Shown here in pieces: positions 7,098 through 14,262 of a DNA stretch of 47,797 nucleotides. The DNA comes from Chitinophagaceae bacterium UBA4857. Lineage in GTDB: Bacteria; Bacteroidota; Bacteroidia; Chitinophagales; Chitinophagaceae. Made by a program: the position numbers and the translations under genes. Location: positions 1 through 47,797 of the forward strand of contig DHEF01000013.1 in the NCBI GenBank assembly GCA_002399735.1, in the 5' to 3' direction. The notes below the pieces were generated by a model. That model was not told the DNA's origin. It saw nothing but the letters and a program-made list of their open reading frames with translations, and made no database searches. Positions within the stretch are counted from its first letter, which is position 1, and each line of letters starts with the position of its first letter.

Positions 7098-9200
7098 ATG
7101 AAAATTTGGCTCCGGCTTTCTTTTTCTTGTGGTACAACAGGCCGGCAACAAAGCTTTAATACATTTTATCTGTACAAATTAATTACATACACATTATTAC
7201 TGGGTTTACTGGCAGTATCGTCGTTTGCATTTGCGCAAAGGGGTAACCCTATGCGTGGTGGTATGGATAGGGTACGTGGCTTAGGTGGTGCATTAAGCGG
7301 CCAAGGTGGTAAGGATAGTTTACAACGCCGTGACGCAAATGAAGATTCTATTACCATTACGTTTAAGTATTTTGACTCCACCCGTACCAATCGTATGGAC
7401 AGCTCGGTAGCTGATATGCCTAAAAATTTTCCGTTACGTGCAACAGATGTGTTTTTAGGCAATATAGGTTCAGCCACACGTTCTATTTTATTTGCCCCCC
7501 TGATGAACGCCGGTTGGGATCCGGGTTTTCATGCATACGACCGCTATAACTGGACATTGAATGATGTTCGGTTTTTTACCGTTACAAGGCCATATTCCGA
7601 GATATTTTATATGCTGGGCAGTAAATCTGAACAGCAAATTGGATTGCTGCATACCCAAAATATAAAACCCAACTGGAACGTATTAGGCCAGTTTAGAATG
7701 CTAACGGCGCCGGGTTATTTTAATGCACAAAAAAATGCGCATAATAATTACCTATTAAGTTCCAATTATGAATCGGTAAATAAACGCTACCATAATTATT
7801 TCGCGGTAGTAGCCAATAACATTATTGCATCAGAAAACGGTGGTATACAGGACACAGCCGATTTTTTAAACATCAGAAATTTTAAAGACAGGTTTACCAT
7901 ACCTACTCAAATTGGTGGCCAAAACGAATTTATTGGCGGTAACTTTTTTAATAAAAACATTAAATCGGGTAATAAGTATAAAACGCTTACTGCCATGATG
8001 CGTCAGCAATATGATTTTGGTAAAAAAGATTCATTGGTAACCGACTCCACCGTAGTACCTTTGTTTTTTCCCCGTTTACGTTTCGAACATACCATACAAT
8101 ACAACACGCATTCCTACGAGTTTTACGATAGTGAAAGAGACTCAGCTTATTTCAATGACTTCTATGACCTTACTTTAAATAGTAATCGTGATACACTCTC
8201 CATTAAAGACAGTTGGCGGGATATCATTAACAGTTTATCAATTTATCAGTTTCCCGATGCTAAAAACCTGCACCAGTTTATTAAGGTAGGCGCATCTGTA
8301 CAAAACCTGTTTGGCAATGTAAGAAACGGTAAATCCAGCTTTTACAATATTATAGGTTATGGTGAGTACCGCAATCGTACCAAAAACCAGCGTTGGGATA
8401 TTGAAGCCAATGGCAAAATATATTTTGCGGGACTTAATGCCGGCGATTATCAGGCCCATATAAGTTTGTTAGGCTTTTTGAGTAAAAAACTAGGCTATGC
8501 AAAAATCGGTTTTGAAAATGTAAACCGTACTCCCTCATTCTTATTTAATCCGCTAAGTAATTTTAACTTATTACAAACAGGGAATTTTAGAAAAGAGAAT
8601 AACACACACATATTTGCAGCGGTAAATCCGGTTAAGTTAGCCTTAATGTTAAGCGGGCATTTATACCTGGTAACCAATTACACTTATTTAACTGGTTATA
8701 ATGATTTATCGCAAACCGGTACACCGTTTAATGTACTACAAGTAGCGTTAAATAAAACCTTTACCATGGGCCGCAAAAAAACCTGGAAATGGCATACAGA
8801 TGTGTATGTACAACAGGTTATTGGTAGTGCGCCGGTTAATGTACCGCTGGTATTTACCCGTAACAGGTTTGGTTACGAGGGAAACCTTGGTTTTAAAAAC
8901 CTTAATGTAGCCATTGGGTTAGATATGCGTTACCATACCCCTTACAAGGCCGATGCATATTCACCGGTATTAGGTAAGTTTCAATACCAGGATACTACCA
9001 CCATAAAAAACCTGCCCGATATTGGTGCGTATGTAAACTTCCGCATTAAAAAAATGAACGTGTATGCCAGGGCCGAAAACCTGAATACAGTAAGCCTTGC
9101 ACAAGGTTTTGGCTTTACCAACAACAATCTGGCAGCCATTAATTACCCAACACCGGGCTTTTTATTGCGTGTGGGTATTTTATGGCGTTTTGTTAACTGA
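7098..9200 (+). CDS. Putative outer-membrane porin (Porin_10-type beta-barrel)
   Basis: A 700-residue secreted barrel protein. A hydrophobic signal segment (LITYTLLLGLLAVSSFAFAQ) lies at about 28-47, preceded by an unusually long polar N-terminus, so the true start could be a later non-ATG codon; none can be chosen from sequence. After a glycine/arginine-rich stretch come regularly spaced amphipathic strands ending in an aromatic C-terminus (LLRVGILWRF), as expected for an outer-membrane barrel. The opening LGNIGSATRSILFAP, the YFTVTRPYSEIFY-like block and VNFRIKKMNVYARAENL resemble the Bacteroidota putative porin family (PF14121-type). Substrate is unknown. It begins 33 nt after the phosphorylase. 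Confidence 0.75.
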   Translation: MKIWLRLSFSCGTTGRQQSFNTFYLYKLITYTLLLGLLAVSSFAFAQRGNPMRGGMDRVRGLGGALSGQGGKDSLQRRDANEDSITITFKYFDSTRTNRMDSSVADMPKNFPLRATDVFLGNIGSATRSILFAPLMNAGWDPGFHAYDRYNWTLNDVRFFTVTRPYSEIFYMLGSKSEQQIGLLHTQNIKPNWNVLGQFRMLTAPGYFNAQKNAHNNYLLSSNYESVNKRYHNYFAVVANNIIASENGGIQDTADFLNIRNFKDRFTIPTQIGGQNEFIGGNFFNKNIKSGNKYKTLTAMMRQQYDFGKKDSLVTDSTVVPLFFPRLRFEHTIQYNTHSYEFYDSERDSAYFNDFYDLTLNSNRDTLSIKDSWRDIINSLSIYQFPDAKNLHQFIKVGASVQNLFGNVRNGKSSFYNIIGYGEYRNRTKNQRWDIEANGKIYFAGLNAGDYQAHISLLGFLSKKLGYAKIGFENVNRTPSFLFNPLSNFNLLQTGNFRKENNTHIFAAVNPVKLALMLSGHLYLVTNYTYLTGYNDLSQTGTPFNVLQVALNKTFTMGRKKTWKWHTDVYVQQVIGSAPVNVPLVFTRNRFGYEGNLGFKNLNVAIGLDMRYHTPYKADAYSPVLGKFQYQDTTTIKNLPDIGAYVNFRIKKMNVYARAENLNTVSLAQGFGFTNNNLAAINYPTPGFLLRVGILWRFVN

Positions 9201-9254
9201 TTTCTAAAAAACCTCATCTGCCACACAAAAACTATGAAAATTATAAAATCATAG

Positions 9255-9262
9255 TATCTTTG
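9255..9262 (+). promoter_or_regulatory. Promoter -7 box of the metal locus (TATCTTTG)
   Basis: Exact TAnnTTTG match 8 nt upstream of the HYC_CC_PP ATG at 9271. It would start transcription of the first gene of the metal locus with a very short leader. Confidence 0.65.
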
Positions 9263-9270
9263 CTGTATTC

Positions 9271-9666
9271 ATGAAAAAGTTAAGTGTAATAATATTGGCT
9301 ATTTGTTACCTGGCTGTTAGCAGCGGGGTAGTAATTAGTCAGCACTTTTGCATGAACCGGTTAGACTCTGTACAGTACTTTTCTGTACAAGCTAATGACG
9401 AGTGTGGCCGTTGTGGCATGAGCATGGAAGAGGCCCATGGCTGCTGCCATGATAAGGTAGATTTGGTAAAACTACAGAACGACCAACAACAGGCCTTCGT
9501 TACTCTTTTCCAGTTTAGTGCACCTGCAACACTACCCCCAACACCTATCCATTTTTTACTTACTACACCCTCCACTCAGGAAATATACATTGATAACTTA
9601 GCACATGCGCCGCCTTTTTTGCCGGACGATGATCTATGTATATTAAACAGCGTTTTCCGTATTTGA
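9271..9666 (+). CDS. HYC_CC_PP family small secreted protein
   Basis: A 131-residue protein with a signal peptide (residues 1-23). It carries the HYC_CC_PP signature: QHFC (24-27), a cysteine cluster ECGRCGMS (44-51), GCCHD (57-61) and a late APPF motif. Members are Bacteroidota-specific and often sit beside HMA-domain and TonB-receptor genes, so a periplasmic or surface metal-binding role is likely, probably copper. The biochemical function is not established. It is the first gene of a run of metal-associated genes on the plus strand. Confidence 0.8.
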   Translation: MKKLSVIILAICYLAVSSGVVISQHFCMNRLDSVQYFSVQANDECGRCGMSMEEAHGCCHDKVDLVKLQNDQQQAFVTLFQFSAPATLPPTPIHFLLTTPSTQEIYIDNLAHAPPFLPDDDLCILNSVFRI

Positions 9667-9688
9667 TATTGATTGTTTTAAACTGATG

Positions 9689-9708
9689 ATAAAAGCACTT
9701 GCTTTTAT
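9689..9708 (+). terminator. Possible terminator/attenuator hairpin after HYC_CC_PP
   Basis: ATAAAAGC and GCTTTTAT form a perfect 8-bp stem with loop ACTT, 23 nt after the stop codon. There is no long T-tract beyond the stem, so it may be a weak terminator. Confidence 0.4.
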
Positions 9709-9783
9709 ATATATACACCTATGTGTATTTTACACCTCATTTTATACAATCAATTTTATATCAAATAATTTAAATAATAAACA

Positions 9784-10260
9784 ATGAAAACGTTAAACAT
9801 AATTGCCGCTTTATTTTTCTCATTTACTGCATTAACTGCATCAGCACAAAAGAAAACTACCGAAAAAATTCCTGTATCAGGTAATTGCGGTATGTGCAAA
9901 AAGAAAATTGAAACCGCCGCTAAAGAAGCCGGCGCAAATGCAGCAGATTGGGATGCCGACAAAAAAACACTTACCGTTACTTATATTTCCACTTCTACAA
10001 ACGCCGCTAAAATTCAGGAAGCTGTAGCTGCTACCGGTTACGATACCCGTGACGTAAAAGCTACTGACGAAACCTACAACAAATTACATGGTTGCTGCAA
10101 ATACGATCGTGTTGACTTAGGTGGTAAAAAAGACAAAGCGCCAAAAGCCGACAAAACCGATGGTGTTAACAAAACAGAAAAAGCTTGTTGCAACAAAGAA
10201 GGTAAAGAAACCAAAGAAGGTAAAAAAGAATCTTGCTGCAGCGACGGTGGACATAAATAA
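9784..10260 (+). CDS. Secreted heavy-metal-associated (HMA) protein with Cys-pair tail
   Basis: A 158-residue periplasmic or exported protein. A signal peptide (1-21, ending TASAQ) is followed by an HMA fold with the metal site GNCGMCKKKIE (Cys35, Cys38; typical for Cu(I)). The tail is lysine-rich and low in complexity, with three Cys-Cys pairs at 104-105, 135-136 and 151-152 and a C-terminal DGGHK. This tail could bind several more metal ions. It lies 117 nt after HYC_CC_PP. A soluble copper chaperone or sink is the likeliest role. No P-type ATPase is nearby, so the partner is unclear. Confidence 0.85.
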   Translation: MKTLNIIAALFFSFTALTASAQKKTTEKIPVSGNCGMCKKKIETAAKEAGANAADWDADKKTLTVTYISTSTNAAKIQEAVAATGYDTRDVKATDETYNKLHGCCKYDRVDLGGKKDKAPKADKTDGVNKTEKACCNKEGKETKEGKKESCCSDGGHK

Positions 10261-10320
10261 TCCACTGTTTAGCATTCTTATATTTTCTAAATTTTTCAGT
10301 TAATACAGTATTTTTATTGT

Positions 10321-10397
10321 GTTACCGGCTGCATTGCTACTAGCATCTGCAGTTGCGTCGCACTCTTGTACTGCAGTAATGCTATTGAGCAATGTGA
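10321..10397 (+). repeat. Family I modular repeat
   Basis: Reads CTACTAGCATCTGCAGTTGC, then GTCGCACTCTTGTACTGCAG, then TAATGCTATTGAGCAATGTG. It separates the two HMA genes. Confidence 0.8.
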
Positions 10398-10444
10398 AAA
10401 AATGCTCATAAAAACATTATCACTTTAAATGTATAGTTGTCATT

Positions 10445-10499
10445 CCGTCTCCTTTAGGAGATTCCTGAAAAGGAAGGCGCATAGCTCGGGGGTGAGGCT
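10445..10499 (+). repeat. Family II structured element
   Basis: A diverged copy: CGTCTCCTTTAGGAGATTCC, TGAAAAGGAAGG, and GCTCGGGGGTGAGGC. The same inner hairpins as at 6152-6203 are retained. It sits about 40 bases before the next start codon, again in a promoter/leader position. Confidence 0.6.
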
Positions 10500-10539
10500 G
10501 TATTAACTGAATATATTTTACTAAGTAAAAAGTTAAGTA

Positions 10540-11085
10540 ATGAAAAAATTAATCTTAATTGCGTGTAGCTTTCTGTTTGTGTTAGCCACGCAAGCCCAAA
10601 TAAAAAAAGCCGAATTAACGGCAACTGGTCTTACCTGCGCTATGTGTAGTAATGCCATTAATGTTGCATTAAAAGATTTAAGTTATGTAGATAAAGTGGT
10701 AGTTGATATTAAAAAATCGGAATACCGCATTACATTTAAAGAAGGTGCTGATGTTAGTATCGACGGCTTAAAAAATGCAGTTGAAGATGCCGGCTTTTCA
10801 GTTGGTAAATTAAATATAACGGCCAGTTTTGATAATGTAGCAGTAAGCAACGATGCACATATCAGCTACAAAGGCAATACACTTCATTTCCTTGAAATTA
10901 AAAACCAGACCTTAAACGGTGAAAAAAGTTTTACCGTAGTGGATAAAGGTTTTTTAACAGATAAGCAGTTTAAAAAATATGCTGCAGCTACAAAAATGAG
11001 TTGTGTACAAACCGGTAAAGCTGCCGGATGTTGTGTAAATGACAACGTTAAAGAAGGCAGTAGAATTTATCATGTAACTATTTAA
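10540..11085 (+). CDS. Secreted HMA-domain protein (putative copper-binding)
   Basis: A 181-residue exported protein with a signal peptide (1-20, ending TQAQ) and an HMA domain with GLTCAMCSNAI (Cys33, Cys36). The usual GMTC is GLTC here, which is common in this group. After the HMA fold (to about residue 95) is a second region of about 85 residues with no recognised domain, ending in a cluster of cysteines (KMSC, AGCC). This type occurs in Bacteroidota metal loci next to TlpA proteins. Periplasmic copper delivery or sensing is inferred. Confidence 0.82.
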   Translation: MKKLILIACSFLFVLATQAQIKKAELTATGLTCAMCSNAINVALKDLSYVDKVVVDIKKSEYRITFKEGADVSIDGLKNAVEDAGFSVGKLNITASFDNVAVSNDAHISYKGNTLHFLEIKNQTLNGEKSFTVVDKGFLTDKQFKKYAAATKMSCVQTGKAAGCCVNDNVKEGSRIYHVTI

Positions 11086-11139
11086 TAATGGTGGGGCTGG
11101 TTATGAGTGTTTGTCTGCCTGATGTTGTGTAACCCTGTG

Positions 11140-11204
11140 GTTGACGAAGGGCTACACACTACGAAGCAAATCATCTTAAGGCTTGGTCAGGCTCAGCCTG
11201 ACAA
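11140..11204 (+). repeat. REP-like repeat IV (TTGACGAAGGGCTAC ... GTCAGGCT)
   Basis: TTGACGAAGGGCTACACACT is followed about 30 nt later by the palindrome GTCAGGCTCAGCCTGAC. A related copy is at 22595-22658, and shorter relatives at 26385 (TTGTCACCCTGAG, TTGATGAAGGG) and 23116-23297 (CAGCCTGACAA three times). Confidence 0.6.
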
Positions 11205-11238
11205 CAACAAATAATCAGCCCATTTTAAAATAATAAAA

Positions 11239-11748
11239 ATGCAAAAAAAACTGCGTCGGCTTTTTTTGTGGATGGCGTGTTTTTTTGCGCTATCAGTTCA
11301 GGCTCAACAAGCCCTTCCAGATGTTAATTATAATGACCCAAGGTTACCGTTACGCTTACCTACTCCTGCTGGAGATTCCATTAGCCTTACTGCGTTTAAA
11401 GGCAAAGTAGTGCTGTTGGACTTTTGGGCTAGTTGGTGTATTCCTTGCCGGCATGCCAATAAGGATTTAAAAAAACTATACGCTGCTTATAACAAGCAGG
11501 GTTTTGAAATCTTTGGTGTGTCATTAGACGAGGAAATAAGCGACTGGAAAAGAGCAATTAAAAAAGATAAAATAACCTGGCCACAGGTAATTGATAACAG
11601 GGGGTGGGAAGCAGTAACCGCTGTACAATGGAATGTGCAGGAATTGCCTACATCGTACCTGTTTAACAAACAAGGACAATTAGTTGCTATGAATTTAGAA
11701 AGGGAAGAGCTGGAACAAAAAATTAAAGAATTATTGGCCAAGCCTTAA
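11239..11748 (+). CDS. TlpA-family thiol-disulfide oxidoreductase
   Basis: A 169-residue exported thioredoxin-fold protein. A signal peptide (about 1-23) is followed by a TlpA/ResA-like domain with active site WCIPC (66-70), the preceding LLDFWAS, and the cis-proline segment QELPTSYLF. The short form, about 145 residues after cleavage, is typical of Bacteroidota redoxins. It is 9 nt upstream of the next gene, so the two are certainly co-transcribed. In this neighbourhood it probably keeps the HMA or receptor cysteines reduced for metal loading (inference). TlpA-type proteins are known to reduce copper-binding and cytochrome-assembly proteins. Confidence 0.88.
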   Translation: MQKKLRRLFLWMACFFALSVQAQQALPDVNYNDPRLPLRLPTPAGDSISLTAFKGKVVLLDFWASWCIPCRHANKDLKKLYAAYNKQGFEIFGVSLDEEISDWKRAIKKDKITWPQVIDNRGWEAVTAVQWNVQELPTSYLFNKQGQLVAMNLEREELEQKIKELLAKP

Positions 11749-11757
11749 AACAATCAA

Positions 11758-12591
11758 ATGAAGTATTTAGTATTAATAATAAGCTTGTTTGCTTTCACTG
11801 CAACACAGGCACAGGAGTTATATGTATTTTCCGATCCCGCATCCAATGTACCTGCAAAGTCAGTAACTGCAAAAGCATCGGCCATGGTAATGCCCGCACA
11901 GCCTTGGAGCAAAAGGGCTATGCAACGTTATACCCCCGAGGTAATGGTGGGTTTAAATAAAAAATGGATGTTAAGAGGCGGAGCAACTTTTGCCGATGTA
12001 CATACTACCCGTTTTAAATGGGAATCAGTGTATGCATATGCCAAGTATCGCTTTTTATCAAAGGATGATTTTAAATCACATTTCCGAATGGCAGCATTTG
12101 GCGAAATAGCTTATTCTGATGCGCCTTTTCATAATGAGGAGATAAATTTATTGGGTGATAAAAGTGGGGCACAATTGGGCATAATTGCTACCCAGCTATG
12201 GCATAAGTTTGCTTTATCGGGTACGGTAAGCCATACACAGGTTTTGGATAAATCGCGTAACGATAAAGTGTTGTACATACCCTCAAGGTTGTATCAATCT
12301 ATGAATTATTCTTTATCAGCCGGGTATTTGTTATTGCCTTTTAATTATACCAGTTACAAACAAACTAACCTTAATTTGTACACAGAAATTTTAGCCCAAC
12401 AAACATTAGACAGACAACGTTGGTATGTGGATGTGGCACCTGCGGTACAATTAATTTTTAATAGCAACTCAAAATTAAATTTGGGTTACCGGTTTCAGGT
12501 AGGTGGTAATATGTTGCGTATGTCCGAGGAGGCATGGGTATTAAGTTACGAACGTACTTTTTTAAACATGCTAAAAAAGAAACGTAAATAA
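11758..12591 (+). CDS. Outer-membrane beta-barrel protein of the metal locus, function unknown
   Basis: A 277-residue protein with a signal peptide (1-18). The body is rich in alternating aromatic/hydrophobic strands (MLRGGATFADVHT, VYAYAKYRFLS, LNLGYRFQVGGN) and contains no globular-domain motif, which suggests a 10-14 strand barrel facing the periplasm or outer membrane. An early Met/Pro-rich piece (AMVMPAQPW) could contact metal. It begins 9 nt after tlpA and its stop codon overlaps the start of the HMA-AraC gene by one base. It has no recognised name. Confidence 0.65.
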   Translation: MKYLVLIISLFAFTATQAQELYVFSDPASNVPAKSVTAKASAMVMPAQPWSKRAMQRYTPEVMVGLNKKWMLRGGATFADVHTTRFKWESVYAYAKYRFLSKDDFKSHFRMAAFGEIAYSDAPFHNEEINLLGDKSGAQLGIIATQLWHKFALSGTVSHTQVLDKSRNDKVLYIPSRLYQSMNYSLSAGYLLLPFNYTSYKQTNLNLYTEILAQQTLDRQRWYVDVAPAVQLIFNSNSKLNLGYRFQVGGNMLRMSEEAWVLSYERTFLNMLKKKRK

Positions 12592-13154
12592 TGGATTTAC
12601 GTATTAGAAATATGGTTTGCAACCGGTGTGTACGGTCGGTGGAAAATATTTTTCATCAACTGGCTATACCGGTTGTTTCCATTAATTTAGGACAGGTAGT
12701 TACTGCTATTGAAATAGATAAATTACAGATTGATATTTTGAAAAAAGCCTTATTACAAGATGGCTTTGAATTATTGGAAAGCAAAGCAACACAGGAAGTA
12801 GCAGCTGTAAAAAATGCTATTATTACACTGGTACAAAATGGCAACCTGGATGAAATGAAAGATAATCTTTCAGCCTTTTTATCAACTACTTTACATAAAG
12901 ATTATCATTATTTAAGCAGCCTGTTTTCTTCTGTTGAAAATACAACCATTGAACAATATTTTATTTTACAACGAATTGAAAAAGCAAAGGAATGGTTAGC
13001 CTACGATGAATTATCGTTAAAAGAAATTGCTTATCGTTTAGGGTACAGTAGCACAGCACATTTGTCGGCACAGTTTAAACAAGTTACAGGCATGACGGCT
13101 ACTCAGTTTAAAACCTATCACCAGCACCCACGAAAAAATCTGGATGAGATTTAA
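12591..13154 (+). CDS. HMA-AraC fusion transcriptional regulator
   Basis: A 187-residue cytoplasmic protein with two parts. Residues 1-70 resemble an HMA (beta-alpha-beta-beta-alpha-beta) domain with the metal-type pair C10-N-R-C13 in NMVCNRCVRSVEN. Residues about 110-180 are an AraC-type helix-turn-helix: LSLKEIAYRLGYSSTAHLSAQFKQVTGMTATQFK. No signal peptide or usual AraC cupin is present. The architecture suggests direct metal sensing, with the HMA pair binding copper and altering DNA binding. The start codon overlaps the previous stop codon by one base (TAATG), so translation is coupled to the barrel gene and it is likely autoregulated in this operon. The target operators are not identifiable by eye. 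Confidence 0.85.
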   Translation: MDLRIRNMVCNRCVRSVENIFHQLAIPVVSINLGQVVTAIEIDKLQIDILKKALLQDGFELLESKATQEVAAVKNAIITLVQNGNLDEMKDNLSAFLSTTLHKDYHYLSSLFSSVENTTIEQYFILQRIEKAKEWLAYDELSLKEIAYRLGYSSTAHLSAQFKQVTGMTATQFKTYHQHPRKNLDEI

Positions 13155-13197
13155 AAGATTATTGTTGTTAATAGTTGTTGAGTAATGATATGTTGTT

Positions 13198-13320
13198 GAA
13201 GGGCTGCCCGACTGACAGTAGTAGCTGCAACAGTATATGGGCAATGGCAGCGCCGGGTTGCACTACTACAAAAGGCGGGAACTGCTGTTGATTAGCATTA
13301 CTACTGCCAATAGCCCCAAA
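13198..13320 (+). repeat. Repeat III (GGGCTGCCCGA ... ACTGCCAATAGCCCC)
   Basis: Shared with 19748-19855: both have a GCTGCCCGA start, a GCGGGAAC middle and a TTACTACTGCC-A-AGCCCCAAA end, with variable sequence between. Each copy lies shortly upstream of a plus-strand promoter (HMA-MauE gene; carA). The first and last arms (GGGCTG and TAGCCCC) are complementary. Confidence 0.6.
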
Positions 13321-13397
13321 TTGTATAACTGTTTTACAGGATTATATAACAAATTTTGCTACAAGGCATAGGACCTTTGTGTTATAAATTTTAAATA

Positions 13398-14117
13398 ATG
13401 ACACATACCTATCATATTAGTGGAATGACCTGTAAAAGTTGTGTAGCCAAAGTGAAATCGGCTTTATTAAAACTAGGCGATATTACTGAAGCTGAAGTAA
13501 AATTAGATGCGCCACAGGCAACGATAACTATGTCCGGGCATATAAGCACTGCTACTTTACAGCAAGCCCTAACCAGTGCGGGTAATTATACCATTACCGA
13601 AACCGATGAAGGGCATACCGCAGTAAATTCCGATACCGACAAACCTAACTATTTTCCCATATTTTTAATATTTGCCTACATCACAGGTGCATCTTTATTC
13701 GTTCAGTTTACTAATGAAACTTTTAACTGGATGCAATGGATGAGCCATTTTATGGCCGGTTTCTTTTTAGTATTTTCCTTTTTTAAATTAATGAACTTAA
13801 GCGGATTTGCTGAGGGTTATGGTACTTATGACGTAGTTGCCAAACAGTGGAGGGGTTGGGGTTATGTCTATCCTTTTGTTGAGTTAACGCTGGGTATTTT
13901 ATTCTTATTACAGGTTTCACCTTTAATGGTGAATGCCATTGCTTTTGGTATTATGTCTATCAGTACTATTGGTGTGATACAAGGTTTATTAAGTAAAACA
14001 AATTTTCAATGTGCCTGCTTAGGCACTATTATTAAGCTGCCCTTAAGCAAAGTGACATTATTTGAAGATGTATTAATGGTACTTATGAGCGGTGTTATGA
14101 TATTGATGTTGTTATAA
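13398..14117 (+). CDS. HMA domain fused to MauE/DoxX-like membrane protein
   Basis: A 239-residue inner-membrane protein. Residues 1-68 are an HMA domain with GMTCKSC (Cys12, Cys15). A short linker is followed by four hydrophobic segments (about 87-105, 116-132, 158-173, 177-197) and a conserved Cys pair QCACLG (205, 207), typical of the MauE/DoxX-like redox-associated membrane family. Such MauE-type proteins move thiol reducing power across the membrane, as DsbD/CcdA do. Coupling an HMA site to it suggests copper-linked redox or copper transfer at the membrane. It is followed by a strong terminator, so the TonB receptor is a separate unit. Confidence 0.85.
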   Translation: MTHTYHISGMTCKSCVAKVKSALLKLGDITEAEVKLDAPQATITMSGHISTATLQQALTSAGNYTITETDEGHTAVNSDTDKPNYFPIFLIFAYITGASLFVQFTNETFNWMQWMSHFMAGFFLVFSFFKLMNLSGFAEGYGTYDVVAKQWRGWGYVYPFVELTLGILFLLQVSPLMVNAIAFGIMSISTIGVIQGLLSKTNFQCACLGTIIKLPLSKVTLFEDVLMVLMSGVMILMLL

Positions 14118-14140
14118 ATAAGTGTTTATGAATGTGTTTT

Positions 14141-14170
14141 AAAAGAGACGAGCTTATCGTCTCTTTTTTT
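14141..14170 (+). terminator. Rho-independent terminator after HMA-MauE gene
   Basis: AAAAGAGACGA and TCGTCTCTTTT form an 11-bp perfect stem around a GCTTA loop, followed by TTTT, 24 nt after the stop codon. Confidence 0.88.
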
Positions 14171-14262
14171 TAAGATAAAGGGAATAAATAATTAGGTTGT
14201 ATATTAAAATTAATTATATATTTGACTAAATATAAATTTAGACAAGTCTAAAAAAATAATGA

